Shown: positions 31,900-43,871, counted from the first letter of the stretch. The stretch is DNA of 64,000 nucleotides from Chrysophaeum taylorii (GCA_029834535.1 JAQMWT010000455.1:1-64000); one strand, 5' to 3'. Made by a program: numbers and translations. The notes: generated from the letters alone by a model not told the origin.

Positions 31900-34800
31900 A
31901 ACGATGGCGCCACCCCTTAACAAGGCCACCGCGCCCGCCACAGGCCTCTCTGAGCGCGTGTTGAACGTTCAAAACGTCGGAGGGGAGGGGCCACCGCCGA
32001 CCAAGTTGGCTGCGAAGAAGCCCGCTTCGCGGCGCCAGCGACGCAGCAACCTGCGAGACGGCGAGTGCGTTTGAGCCATGAACAAACTCCAAGGCGCGGG
32101 GGCGGGGGAGTCCCTCGACTTGGGGAGGATTTTGTCGCTGACGGGCGAGCTTCCCGTCACCTTCTACGCTTGCTCGACTGTCTGCCAGAAGGACTTCGCG
32201 CAAACGAAGAAAGCCTATTCAAGCGAGGTGCATGCAAACAGCCGCCGACTCTCCGACGCGGCATCTGAACACGGACATCCGGCCTGGCGACGCGGTCCAC
32301 GTCTTGGAGATCTATCGCCCCACATTAACTTCCTCGAGTGCGACGGCACGGTCGAATCGCTCCACTACGACTCAAGAAGCTTGGGCACGGTCATGTTCAC
32401 GGTGAACACCATCACGAACGGCACCGTCAAGGTGGGCTTGCAGGGGCTCGAGTCGCGCGGCATATCTCAGTCCACTGCCGCCGAAGCGAAAGTCGATGTT
32501 GGGTGGGCCGCCGCATAGCCCGACCAAAAGGAGCTCAAGCAACAGCTGTCGCAACTCGAGAAGCAGTTAGCGACGTTGCGCGCGAGCCTTGAGTCGCAGT
32601 CCGACCGCGCCATGCTGGCCGTGAGAGACCGCGACGTAGCGCGCGACGACGCTCTCAACGCTGAGGTGGTGGCTGCTGCGGCGGAGGAGCGCCGAGAGCA
32701 GGCCGAGTTGCAGCTGGAGAAGGCTGTCCGTGTCGCCGCAGCTCGAGAGGAGCGGCTCAAGGTGCTGATCAACCAACACAAAGACGCCAAGTCCACGCAG
32801 CGCTCCCGCGATGCCGAGAAGCTCGAAGCCAAGATTGCCGAGCTCGAGGCCACCCGGCAGCAGACGGACGAGGTGGCCAAGGAAGCGGCCGCGGCCGCCG
32901 GTGGAGACGCACCCGTGCTCGGCTCTCGCGTTCGAATCCGAAGGAGTACGGCAAGCTCCAGTCCAGCTATGCCGAATTCAGCAAGCTCAACCGCGAGCAG
33001 CTTCGATTGGATCTCTTCGGCCGTCGCCGAAGGGCGCGCCGAGGCCAAGGAGGAGGAGGTCGGGCGGCTGCAAAAGCGAGTCGAAGAGCTTGAGCATCAA
33101 CGTGCACTGATCTGGGTACCTTCGAAACCGGCGGGCGCCGGTGCCGGCTCTGGGACGCCCTGGACGTCCAAGCTCCGGCGTCTGTACATGAAGATTTTGG
33201 CACTTCGCGTGCCACCGGCCGAGATCTCCGAGGCTGTCGCGTCGGTCGTCTTAGCGGTCCTGGGTCCCGAGCTGGCCGCGGAGCTCGAACTGCCGAGTAC
33301 GGATTTCGCGCATAAGCTTCGCGGCGAGATGGGCCCACTCCGGGAACTTCTTGTCGCCTTGGAGCTCAACGAATCCGGTGCGTCGCCTCGGTGGCCACGG
33401 ACGCCTCACCTATGGACGGCATCGAGATCGGGACGGCGTACATCACGATCAAGAACGACAAGGACATGATGCTGCCACGCACCCTTACCTCCAAAGAGGT
33501 CGTGGGTGCCTTATTATACGCCCGCGCCGTCATAGAAGACAAGTTTACCGCACTTGCATCGACAACCCGGACAAGGTGGCTACTCTCGACTACTACCAGG
33601 CCTTGGACGTCAATGAGGAGATCGAGGCCTACCAGGAGTTTTCGGCTGTCCGCTCTGAGTCAACGAAACGCTCACTCGATGGCAAGACCTCTATCCGCGA
33701 CGTCGCGGCCGTCCGCGACATCATCTTCGTTGAGCTCGACCCACAGATCAAGGGTGTCATGCTCAAGATCATTAAGGCCTGGGGCGAGGGCTGCCTCCAC
33801 ACCTTCGAGAATGGTCAGGCGACGCGCTATGTAGACGGCGGCGAGCTGGCCAAGGCGAACCAGACAGATGAGCTCAAGACGGCGTACGCTGGCTCGAAAC
33901 GTCACACGAACCGCTGCGAAAGCCAATTTGGAGGCGCCAAGTACCACCACGGCAGAATCTTCCTCTCGAGCAACATCTCGAGCATCTCCGGTGTCATTGC
34001 CTGCGGTAGGGATGGTGTGTTGGCCGGCTTGGTGACTCGATCCGTGCCCAGCGTAGCACGCAGGTCGATGACAACGGCGCGAGCGGGCCGACCGTGAAGC
34101 GCCGGCGCAAGGATGAGCAGAGCGATGGAGTGCTGGGCGAGCTCTCACCCCAGCTCGCGGCGGCGGCGCTCGAGACTTGTCGCCGCTCACGTGTAGATTG
34201 GACAGCCGACGCGAGGGCTCAGCACGAAGCTGCCCAAGAGCGCCGTAGCGACAAGGATTGAGAGGCACGGGAGAATGCGTTCAACCGCCAAGTCGAGGCT
34301 TTGGCCAAGGCCAACTCGGCCCTCGAGGTCACGCCCATCATCGTCGAATCGGATCTCCACGATGGGCGCGTGACTCTGCGAAAAATCACTCGCGAGCTTT
34401 CCACATACCTTGCTTCGCTCTCGTCAGACGCAGATCGATCCCGCGTGCTGACTGGGCAGATCAAGCGCTATGTCTAGGGTATGCGGCTGAAATAGCTCCG
34501 GCCCAAGTCCTACACGTCGACGACCGACGCAAATATCGGCAAGGCCGGCAGCACGGTAAACGTGGCCTTCCTGACCGAAACACTGGAGCGGATTTTTTCG
34601 ACCATCAAATCTGAGAAAGAAGCTCCCGTTAGTGTATGAGGCCGCGGTGCCATCGGAGCAGCGACGGTGCTTGCCCGAAATTGGTACATCGACCGATCTC
34701 CGTCGTTCTCTCGAGGCCCGTCGCCTCGCGAGCGATGAGGATCTCCATGCCCAAGCCGACGAGCGAATCGCGAAGCGGAAGCGATCTTCAGCTCCGACAC

Positions 34801-35063
34801 GACAGCGATGCCGACGTTCGACAACAATCTGATCGGCAAATGCGTGGAGGTGCTGACGAAGTCGACATGTACGAAGATCTCCGCTGGTATCGGGGCGTTA
34901 TCAATGGAGTCAGCAAACCAGGGATGGACGGGCGGCAACGTCGTTACGGCTGGATTTACATCGTCTACGAGAGGGAGGATAAAGAGACCTGGTTCAACGC
35001 GAACCGCCCCTCGTACTTGAACGGCTCCAAGGCCAGCTCTTGGCGCTTTGTTCATGGACCTTG
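31900..35063 (+). mobile_element. DNA transposon, diverged and deleted copy (zinc finger/DDE/Tudor family, copy 2)
   Basis: Protein-level relative of the element at 39586-44249, too diverged to align well as DNA. Parallel blocks in order: the basic KKPASRRQRRSNLRDGECV segment at about 32008-32075 (compare KKPAAKRQRRKNLLRGECV), ELPVTFYACSTVCQKDF, a KOW-like segment, a long coiled coil, WVPSKPAGAGAGSGTPWTSK (about 33112-33171), ATDASPMDG (first catalytic Asp, about 33393), RYVDGGELAKANQTDELK, the ESQFGGAKYHHG block (third acidic site, about 33920), and a Tudor-like end with WFNANRPSYLNGSKASSWRF. The region between the first Asp and SKEVVGALLYARAVIEDKF is missing, about 0.8 kb compared with the good copy, so the second Asp and HL motif are lost. 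Several frameshifts. Confidence 0.75.
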
Positions 35064-35673
35064 AGCCTCTCGTCGACGTGGAAGACTATCCCGAGCGCCC
35101 GCAAGCTGAGCCCCAGGATGAAGACGGCGATTTGTGACGTCCCGACGCAACGGGCCCCAAGACGAGCCACGGACAGGCCCGGATGTCTAGCCGAGGTCGC
35201 GTCTCCGACTCACTTCCTCGCTCCAAACTCAACGGCACCTTCCCCCCAGCTTCCCTGCGCATTGTTGACGCCGCAACGCGTCTTAGCGCCTCACGTGTAT
35301 CGTATATACTGCCCAGAACGGCGCCTCCGACGACCAAGTAGGACGATTATCAGCGCTAGCAGTGCTGAAATTGGAGATATTAAGTCCGGCACACCACCGC
35401 AGAGTGTCTCCCTTGCATGTTTCTCCCGCGATCATAAAAAAAGCCCGCGAGATGTTCGGCCGAACTTCGGGTTGGCTTCGCTGTGCCCGTGCACCCCAGG
35501 TTTCTTAATGGGCCCTACTATTGGTGTCCACACGCCTGCAACGAAATTAATGTGGTTTAAGTTTGCACTGTGCCGCAATAGACGTCGGCGAGCGCGTTCA
35601 GGAAGGATGTGCAAGCCCACTCAGCACACCAAGTGGTGCGTTGACACGGGTTCCAGTCCTGGGGAAAGACTAA
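35064..35673. other. Intergenic stretch before the tRNA gene
   Basis: No gene supported. It probably includes the right end of the preceding transposon, whose inverted repeat I could not identify. Confidence 0.4.
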
Positions 35674-35769
35674 GACACAGTGGCCGAGCGGTTAAGGCGG
35701 TTGACTCGAATGCTTCAAACGAGATATCAACTTCGGTAACGAGCGCAGGTTCGAGTCCTGCCTGTGTCG
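35674..35769 (+). tRNA. tRNA-Ser(CGA) with a 15-nt intron
   Basis: The acceptor stem GACACAG (35674-35680) pairs with CTGTGTC (35762-35768), followed by discriminator G. The D arm GGCCGAGCGGTTAAGGC, anticodon stem GTTGA/TCAAC, loop CTCGAA with anticodon CGA at 35707-35709, and T arm GCAGG-TTCGAGT-CCTGC are all present. A 15-nt insert (35711-35725) lies one base 3' of the anticodon, the standard place for a eukaryotic tRNA intron. A short variable arm (CTTCG-GTAA-CGAG) and the G discriminator fit serine. A TTTT at about 35779 can act as the RNA polymerase III terminator. The A box (TGGCCGAGCGG) and B box (GGTTCGAGTCC) match. Confidence 0.93.
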
Positions 35770-36386
35770 TGGTCACACCTTTTACGAGTTGCACACATCT
35801 TTTATCGCATGTGCGGACCGAAGCAGGGAAGGGCATGAGCGAGAGATTAAGGCTCCTTGATGGTAATTTCTTGTCCCGTGTAGGTCCGGCGGGGGCATCG
35901 CCCAGCGGGCTGCATAAATTCGGCGATCCTCGCACCATCTCTAGAGACAATGAATGGTCTTTAAATTGAGGCACATTCAGGTATGTTGGGAACCATGTTG
36001 GCTGGGTACTAGGACCAGTAACTAACTACCTAACTTAGGACCTCTCCATGGGGAGCCATGCTGGGGCGACAGGAGCCGGTCCAGGATCACAGAGCAAAAG
36101 CACACAGTTGGGGGTAGAGGTGAGGGATGAAGGGGGTAGAGGTGAGGGAAGAAAAGGCGTTGATGACGGACTGCCACTGCGCGCAGTGTTATGCGAGAGG
36201 GAGAGGTCGTGCCACGAAGCGAAGGGGATGTCGCGTTTCCGGAGTGCGGAGTGCGACATCTGCGGAGCCGGAGCCCCGGGGAGGGCGCTTGGAGCGGAAT
36301 CAAGACGAGAGCATCTTGCGAGGGAGTTGGGAGAAGGGCATGCGGGCGGGCGCCCCCCCCAGCTCCGCTGGGGCGCCTTACCCGGG
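35770..36386. other. Spacer with an LTR-family scrap
   Basis: 35820-35990 holds nothing recognisable. About 36010-36100 (TAACTACCTAACTTAGGACCTC...GGGAGCCATGC...CGACAGG) resembles the middle of the LTR at 51110-51190, so it may be an LTR scrap. The remainder is purine-rich and probably belongs to the 3' untranslated region of the minus-strand LINE that follows. Confidence 0.4.
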
Positions 36387-38204
36387 CTAGCGGAGGTCCA
36401 GCGGAGCTGGGGGGGGCGTGACGTAGACGGACGCGAGGCCGAGGCGCTGCAGTAGGATCTTCGGAGAGATATGGTGGAAGCAGGTGTGCTTCCGGGTCAC
36501 ACGACACATGACGCGGGCGCACTGCGCGTGGAAACACCGCAGCCGACGGAACAGGACCTCGGTGAGGCACCACGATTCCGCACCGTGAAGGAGGATGGCC
36601 TGAACGAGTGAGACATAGACGAGGCGCTTGGTGCGAGGAGAGATGGACTTCGAGGGGAAGATGCAGTCCCGCACGGCACCGAAGCCCTGAGACGCCTTCT
36701 TGATCCGCGCGTCGACGTCTGAATCGTCGCGGTAGTCGCGCGAGAGGACCGAGCCGAGGTACTTAAACTGGTCGACGACCGGTATGAAGCGGCCGCGCCC
36801 GAGCTCGATGTCCGAGAGGTTCGTGTCGTCGAACGACTTTGGGTCGCCGTACAGGTGTGCCGGGCGAGCGACGAGCAGCATCTCCGTTTTGGACGCCGCT
36901 TTCGTGTGTCGGTTGCCGCAATGCACCTCCATGCCCCAGGCGTCGCAGTGTTCGATGAGGCGCGGTGTCTCGCTGGCGGCGATGTGGCGGTCCCAGAAGA
37001 GAAACGCAACGTCGTCGGCGTACGCCGATTCATCGAAGGGAAACTCGTCGCCGCGAGCGGACCAACCCCGGTTCGTCATCTGAAAGTCCTCCCGCGTACG
37101 GTAGACACACGGGGCGCGGCCATGGCGTTGTCGAAACGACGTCGTCAGTGCCGCCATGAACAGCACGAACAGGACGGGGCCGAGGACGTCGCCCTGCTTG
37201 ACGCCGATGATCGAGTCAACCGAGGCGACGACACCGCTGACCGAGAAGTGGACCTGGATTCGGTGGAGGCCCTTGATGACTTTGACGAGCTTCGGCGGGA
37301 CGCCGCACTTCAGGAGCACCTCCCAGAGAAGCTCTCGCGGGACGCGGTCGAACGCCTTAACGAAATCGATGAACAGTACCCACGAGTCCTGACCGTGCTC
37401 ACGCCGTTTCTTCAGCGCCAGCTTGAGCGAGAAGGTGGCGTCGAACGTACCGCGCTCGGGTCGGAATCCACATTGGGACTCGTGATCGAGGGCCTCGCAG
37501 ATGACGTTGAGTCGGGCACGGACGATGTTCGAAACGATCTTCTGCGCGACCTCGAGCATCATGATCCCGCGGTAGTTGCCCGGCAGGGAGAGGTCCCTCT
37601 TCTTGGGGAGAATCCCGAGGAGGCCTACGTCCCACTCGGCCGGCTGGACTTCGGACTCCCAGATCTCGAGGACTACACGCTCCAACAGCGGGAGCGTGCG
37701 AGCGTCGGTGGCGAGCGCCTTCCAGACCTCCGCGCGCAGGCCCGATTCGCCGGGCGCGGTGCAGTTCAGCTGACCAACGGCCCGTTTTATCTCCTCCTGC
37801 GTCGGTGGTTCCCCGAGTTCCGGGCGGATCGGCAACTGGTCAACGTCGTTGATCACGGTGGGGTCGTAGCGAGCTTGTCGACCGTAGAGCTGCTTGAAGT
37901 GCGCCTTGAACACGTCGGCGTTCTCCTGTGGCGACGAGCACCTGCTACCGTCGGGCTTCGTCATCTGTACCTGCCTCGCCAATGTGCTCTTCGTGAGACC
38001 GCGTCGGAGCCGTCCGACCTTGTTCCAGTATTTCGAGGTGCCGCCGAGCGACTCGCTTCCCGCGTTGAGTCCGTCGCACAGACGAGTAATCCATTGCTCG
38101 TTCGCCCGTGCTACGGCCTTCGCGAGCCGCGACTTGATCGCCCGAAGGTCGTCGAGGACCATGGACGCCGAGCGAAGACGGCGCCGGGCACCGAGCGAGA
38201 GCAC
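36387..38204 (-). pseudogene. LINE reverse transcriptase domain
   Basis: 605-codon open frame with the complete non-LTR reverse transcriptase core: LLGILPKKRDLSLPGNYRGI (motif 1-2 region), FIDFVKAFDRVPRELLW (catalytic motif A with Asp), GVKQGDVLGPVLFVLF (motif B), SAYADDVAFLF (catalytic YADD), FKYLGSVLSRDYRDDSDVDA (motif E region) and a thumb ending in Cys/His residues. It lies downstream of the endonuclease in a different frame, so the full polyprotein cannot be made from this copy as read. The clade is not determined; domain content fits APE-type LINEs. In-frame ATG use is uncertain because the natural protein would begin upstream. Confidence 0.88.
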
Positions 38205-38421
38205 AAACGCGTGGCGGGAGTTGCGTCGCTCGATCAGAGGCTGGAGCTCTTCCGCCGCGTCCTCAAACCATCAGGGTCGGAGGCGTCGGATCTTCGGCAG
38301 TAAGGCGTCAGAGGCCGAGGCCGCCGCCCGCGCAAGGCGGGAGTACGGCGAGGACGGCGAGCCCTGGTCGGCGTCGGGTACCCCGTCCGTGGCGTCGGTC
38401 GGTGCGTCGTCGGTCGCGTCG

Positions 38422-39357
38422 TCATGTGACCCACGGCCCAAGCCGAAGATGTCGAGCACTTTCGAGCACCACCGGCGCCGGAATCCGAAGCGCGTGCTTT
38501 CTGAGCGCAGGGGAGCGTAGTCGAGGCGCGCCAGAGAGGGCCGTGTGCCAGGAGGCCGTGCGAGGCGCACTTTGACGCACAGGATGCACTTGAGAGCGCG
38601 GTGGTCCGAGTCCACGAGATTCCGAGTCCACGAGGTTGCTGGTCAAACCCACATCAGCGAACCGGTGCACGTCACGCCGCCGTGAGATCATGTGATCGAG
38701 CTGGTACGTCTTCCAGGAGCGCGGGTGCAGCCACGACGCGTAGGCGCGCTTGCTGAAGAACGTGCCGACCGACGCCAGACGCCGTGTTGCGAGGAACGTG
38801 TGGAGACGGCGGCCAGCGTTGTTGACGTAAGGCGCCCCGTAGGGCCCACAGGGGCCGTCGTCGAAGAACGCGTCCCACTTCTCGTTAGGCGCGGTTCCGA
38901 CAGGAGCGTAAGCGCTCATGACGAAGAGGCCGAGGTCTCGATCGTCATTGTCCAGGACATCGAGTCGCAGCGCAATAACTCGCGCAGATGCGCGGATAAC
39001 GGTGCTGCCGCTCGCGTGCCACGCCTGTTGCGCCGCAGGGGACAGCACCACGGCCACACCTTGGCTGCCGCGGGAAGACTGCTCGGAGGCTGCCAAACCG
39101 GAACAAACAGCGACGTAGCCGTGTCGCTCGAGCGACTCGTTGCCGGTGAGCCATATCTCCCGCAACGTGGACGCGAAGATGTCCCGCCGCCGTAAAGATG
39201 CGAACAACTCTTCCTTCTTCTCGTCGCGTCGCAGACCGCGAAGGTTTTGGTCCACGAATAATCGACCCGTCCGTCGCGTTCTACCCAACCGAGCGAACCC
39301 CATCCCAGCGCAGACTTTCCGGGTGCTAACCGGCCAGCCCGGGAGGCGAGCAGGCAC
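38422..39357 (-). pseudogene. LINE APE-type endonuclease domain
   Basis: Open frame of 311 codons with apurinic endonuclease motifs: FASTLREIWLTGNES (catalytic Glu region), GSQGVAVVLSP, VMSAYAPV, NEKWDAFF, and YQLDHMISRRRDVHR near the end. The family's terminal SDHR motif reads in another frame (ORF 38271-38615, DSDHRALK). The shift coincides with a 16-base tandem duplication (TCCGAGTCCACGAGAT, 38605-38634, plus strand) inserted exactly at the SDH codons. This endonuclease would nick target DNA to prime reverse transcription; here it is inactivated. Confidence 0.85.
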
Positions 39358-39427
39358 CGTCTCACTCAGGGACGGCCGGGGCCGCCGCAGGGAGCAAGCG
39401 TATTAGGCGCCGTCCTCCATCGCAACT

Positions 39428-39481
39428 GAACTTACTAGGGTTAGAGATTGGGACTAGGTGAACTTACTGGCCTGCACTTGT
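39428..39481 (+). repeat. Helitron-unit tail scrap
   Basis: 54 bases, GAACTTACTAGGGTTAGAGA...GCCTGCACTTGT, identical in layout to the last bases of the tandem units at 1876-4814. It sits immediately left of the LTR element. Confidence 0.7.
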
Positions 39482-39484
39482 CTC

Positions 39485-39580
39485 TGTGGCGGCAACTCCT
39501 GACCGCCAAGGCTCCCCCCCCCTTTCTCAGGCTTGATACCCGTTCAACGGAACGCCGTTCCGTACTTCCCTAGTGATGTC
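39485..39580 (+). repeat. 5' LTR, left part
   Basis: Aligned with the start of the 3' LTR at 50970: TGTGGCGGCAACTCCTGACC, then CTTGATACCCGTTCAACGG, then TAGTGATGTC. It ends where the LINE begins; the last eight bases, GTGATGTC, are repeated at 46937. Confidence 0.8.
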
Positions 39581-39585
39581 TTTAA

Positions 39586-39599
39586 TAGGGTCGGATAAG
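39586..39599 (+). repeat. Left terminal inverted repeat
   Basis: TAGGGTCGGATAAG, exact inverse of 44236-44249; the match continues with one mismatch for three more bases (AAA versus GAA). Confidence 0.88.
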
Positions 39600-39724
39600 A
39601 AAGCTCAAAACTAGGCCCTAGCCTACATTTCGAACACCAAACGAGAAACCCTCATTCAAAAGTGGATAGTCTCAGGCTATGTTTCAAACATAGCCTGCAA
39701 AATCACAAAATCGGCGTTCCGCCC

Positions 39725-42700
39725 ATGGAATCGGCCGAAACGAGCAAAGAGTCGGCCCCGGGTCCTTCTGTAACCCCTGTGGACCCTTCGGTCCCGGCTG
39801 AGTTGACGAAAGTGTCGAAAAAACCCGCTGCCAAACGTCAACGGCGAAAAAACCTCTTGAGGGGAGAGTGCGTGTGCTGCGTAGCGAGGCTCGACGCCGA
39901 CGAGACGGCCAGGGGCCAGCCGCTCGACCTGGAGCGACTCCTGAATATCGAGGGCGAGCTGCCCGATAAGTTCTACGTGTGCTCGAAAATGTGCCGGGAC
40001 GACTTCACCCCGAGCAAGCTACACACGACGAAGGGCGCGAAGGCCGTTCTCGCCGGGATCTCCGCGTCGCTAACTAGGACTCTCAAGACAACCATCCGCA
40101 GCGGGGACGAGGTCCTCATCGAGCACGACTTCTCGGCGGGGCACAACATCCAGGGCGGCAACGGCGTTGTCCTGGGCCTAATCTACAACAACACTGTGTG
40201 TCGGGTCGAGTCATACGACGTGAAAACGATTCAGCAGGGAGAGATCCGCGTCCCGTTCTCCCACGTCAAGGCCAAGCCCGACAAGGAGAACGACACCCCC
40301 CCGATTCGGCGACTACCACCCGGACGGCCAGCGCGTCCGACGCTTGGATCGAGTGGGTCATCGGTTATCTCCACACTGTCGTCGTCGTCGGACTCGAATG
40401 TGCGGATCTCGGAGCTCGAGAAGGAAGTGTCGAAACTCCGGAGCACGGTCGAAAAGCTCACGGCGGCCAAGACGGCTCAGCACTCTCGCTCTGTTACCGC
40501 CGAACGCGAGACGAAAGAAGCCCACGCCGACGCCTTCGCCGCGGAAATGGCGGCCGCCAAGGCAGACGCGGCGCGTCTCGAGGCCAAGTGGAAGTACGAG
40601 GACGAGGTCCGGGATGCCGCACGTCGGGAGGCACGGCTCCAGGTCCGCATCGAACGCCACCAGGCCTCCAATGAGAAGCAGCGCGACCGCGAGGCTGCAT
40701 CGAGCCATCGACGAGCTCAACGCGACCAAGGCCCAGTCGAACGAGGCGGCGAGACAGGCTGCGGCGGCGGCCGAGTTTCGGGAGAGGAACCGACTGAAGA
40801 AATCGGACCCTCGGGCCATGCGACAACTCAAGAACAATTACGCCGCCCTCAACCAGGAAGCGAAGCAAATGGAGATAAAGCTCGCGGCTGCCGAGGACCG
40901 CGTCCAGGCCCGGGAGGAGGAGATCGAGCGGCTGCGGGAGCGGGTCGCGGTCCTCGAGAAGCAGAACGCCGAAGTGTGGGTACCGCGGAAGCCGTCCGGC
41001 AAGGGATCCGGCAAGGGCACTCCGTGGGACTCGAAGCTCAGGGTGCTGTGTATGAAACTGCTCGCCTCGCGGGTTGCGCCTGCGGAAATCCCCGAGGTCC
41101 TGGTCTCGGTCGTCGAGGCGGTCGTTGGCCCGGAGCGAGTGCGCGACATGGAGCTCCCGTCCGCACGCTTCATTCGCGACCTGCGCTCCGAGATGGGTGT
41201 CCTTCACGAGGCCGCCGTCGCCCTCGCCGTGGGATACGGTGACGTCGTCGACGCGGCGACGGACGCGTCGCCGCTCGACGGCAAGGAGATCGCGACTACC
41301 CAACTTCGCGTCACACGCGGCGGCGTGACGGAGAACTGGACGCTGGGCGCGAGCGAGATCTCCGACCAGAGCGCGCCTGGCGAGGCCAAGGCGATCAACG
41401 ATCGGTTTGGTGACCTGAATCGAGCGCTCCAGCTCGTTAATCAAGTTTACCAGGAGCTCTACGGAGCCGACGCTGCTGCGGAGGCGCTCCCGGCCGCCGG
41501 CAGTGCCGGCGTGCAGAATCTCGCCGGCCGGGCCATCGTTACCGACAACGCCTCCGCCGCCATCGCATCGGTCCGCGAGCTCCAGGAGCATGTCCTCGCG
41601 GCGGTGCAGAAGGAGATCGGGGAAGAGCTGTGGAATTTGATGACGCAAGACGAGCGCGACGCGAAGACTCGTGTCTTTCACGGGAACTGCCAGCGACATC
41701 TCGGTGCGTCGTGCCGTCCCACCAGCAATTTGTTGAGCAGGCAACACATGGCTCGACGGCGGCGCCGCCGAGGAGGCCAAGATGCTCGACACGCTGCTGA
41801 AGGATAGCATCGAGAGCTCGGAGGCGAAGCACCTGCGCCTCACCGGCGAGTTGAACAAGGTCATTCATGCCTTGTCCAAGTGTATCGGCGAGGGCGTGGA
41901 TCGCTACGGGAAGGGCTTCGGGACCCCTCTCCGGGCATTCCTCGAGGAGAAGCACCCGTCGGAGCTCTACCTCACGCTCGGCCGCACGGACAAGGGGACG
42001 CGGCAGGACGCGTGCACCAACGCGGCCTGGGTCATCTTCCACAACCTCCCGTTTCTCGTCGAGTTCCTCGAGAACGCGAGCTACGCGCCGCAGAACATCC
42101 TCAGGAACAACCTCTTCTCGACCTTGTCCTCGCAGGAGGTCGCCGGAGCCATTCGAGCCCGAGCGATCATCGACGACAAGCTCACGGTGCCTTTCCGATT
42201 TTTCGCCGCATCGGACGCCCTCGAGGGTTGGTCGGTTCTCGACATGGCGGGCGTTCTCGAGCGAGTGCATGCCTTCTTCCAAGTCTGCCAGGATAATCCA
42301 CAACTCGTTGCGACCGCCGGTTACGAGGCCTTCGACACTGAGATCGCCACCTACGCCCAGTTCCTCGAGACGCGGGCCGGGTCGGCGAAGCTGTCCGTCG
42401 ACGGCCAGTCCACGATCCGCGACGTCGCGGCCGTTCGGGCGCGGCTCTACGCTCCGACTGACACCAATGATCCAGAGGCCAAGACCATGCTCGACGCGCT
42501 CCGGGCCTGGGGCCGCGGCATGCGCCGCACGTTCGAGGGGGGCAGTCTATGCGCTACGTCGGCGACGGCGACCTCGCGGCGGTCAACCAGACGTCGGAGC
42601 TCCGGAGGGCCTTCGACGGCGCGCGGCGGAACTCGAACGAGGTCGAAGGCGAGTTTGGCGTATTGAAGTATTACAACGCCTCCTACGTCAACATGAGCGT

Positions 42701-43871
42701 CGTGAACTGCGTCGGGGTCGTCGCGTGCCAACGGGACCACATGTTCGACCGGGCCGCCACGAGTTTTACGACCAAGCGCCGGCGACGCGTCGCCGACGAG
42801 GTCGCTGGTCGAACGACGACGAAGGCTCGAATGCGCGATCGAGTTGGTGGAGGACGTCTCGCCACGCTCGGCGACGACTTTCGAGGAGTGTTGATGGAGG
42901 CGGCTCGTCGTGGTCGGCAGAACCACAAGGAGCAGGCTGCCGCGCGCGCGGAGGCGGCGAAGGAGCACCATCGCCGTCGCGCCGCCGCGTTCGTCGAGAA
43001 GGCCCTCGAGCGCCAGGTGAACGACTACGCCAAGGCCCAGGAGGCCATGAAAGTCAAGCCTGTCGTCGACGAGCAGGCCCTCGTCGGGAGGACCCTGCTC
43101 TCGACGGTCAAGAAGCGACTTGATGCGGCACTTAAGCAGATCTCGAGCGACGCTGCGCGGTCGAAGGTCCTCAAGGAGAACATCGACAGGTACGTCGTCG
43201 GCATGGGCATGGGCGACCTCAAACCCAAGTCCTACACCTCGGGCAAGGACCCGACGATCGGCTCGGCCGGTTCCAAGGCCAACATCGAATTCCTCACCGC
43301 GCACCTCGAGTACGTCTACGAGCAGATCAAGACCAACTCCCGCGAGTTGGTCGCCGAGGCGGTAGTCCCGGGCGAGCGCCGACGGCAGCTGCCAGTGCTC
43401 GGGACCGCGACGGCCCAGCGTCTCGAACTCGACGCGAGGCGGCACTTGAGCGTTGACGAGCTCAAGGCCAAGGTTGAGGAGTGCCGCGCCTTTCGCCATC
43501 CGAGGAAGCGGACGCGGACAACGAGTGGCCGCTCGAAGCTACCGACGATTGACGTGGCGTTGGTCGGGTCACGCGTCGAGGTTCTCTGGGAGTTGTCGGG
43601 GCACCCGGGCTGCTACTGGATGCCCGGCACCATCGAGGCGGTATCCGACGAGAACTCTAAGGACGGTCGCAAGAAACTCGGGCTGGGTTGGATCTTCGTT
43701 TCCTATGACGACGGTTTCAGCGGGTGGCTCCTCGCGAACCGCCCCACCTTCTTCAACGGCTCCAAGCCGGCTTCCTGGCGCTTCGTGTCCGAGGACAACG
43801 AATACGACGACGACGAGGAGGAGGAGGAGGAGGAGGACGCGATGGGCGTCGACGACGACGACTACGCATAG
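39725..43871 (+). pseudogene. Transposase-like protein, three frameshifts
   Basis: From the ATG at 39725 (MESAETSKES) the protein reads through four segments with frame changes near 40690, 41705 and 42540, each consistent with a one- or two-base slip. Order: basic region KKPAAKRQRRKN; zinc finger with CVCC and CSKMC (residues about 47-100); a KOW/SH3-like segment around GDEVLIEHDF; a long coiled coil; conserved WVPRKPSGKGSGKGTPWDSK (about 40978); ATDASPLDGKEI (first catalytic Asp, about 41257); GRAIVTDNASAA (second Asp, about 41530); HGNCQRHL (about 41680); a helical insertion; NEVEGEFGVLKYYNAS (third acidic residue, about 42640); a Lys/Arg-rich helix; and a C-terminal Tudor/Agenet-like fold (VEVLWELSGHPGCYWMPGTI ... 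FVSYDDGFSGWLLANRPTFF, 43570-43770) ending in a poly-acidic tail. The DDE assignment is inferred from motif spacing. Confidence 0.75.

Larger units (their letters stand above)
36387..39410 (-). mobile_element. LINE with APE endonuclease and reverse transcriptase
   Basis: Minus-strand non-LTR retrotransposon. Order from its 5' side: apurinic-type endonuclease (38422-39357), linker, reverse transcriptase (36387-38204), short 3' region. No ORF1-like gag is seen. The 5' end is near 39410, where a Helitron tail scrap begins. The exact 3' end and target duplication could not be placed. The element is nearly whole but frameshifted, so recent but inactive. Confidence 0.85.

Noticed and set aside
36855-38303. 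482-codon plus-strand frame opposite the LINE reverse transcriptase
   Set aside because: Antisense of the reverse transcriptase, composition-driven.
40494-41864. 456-codon minus-strand frame opposite the transposase
   Set aside because: Antisense shadow; the plus-strand protein is supported by two further copies.
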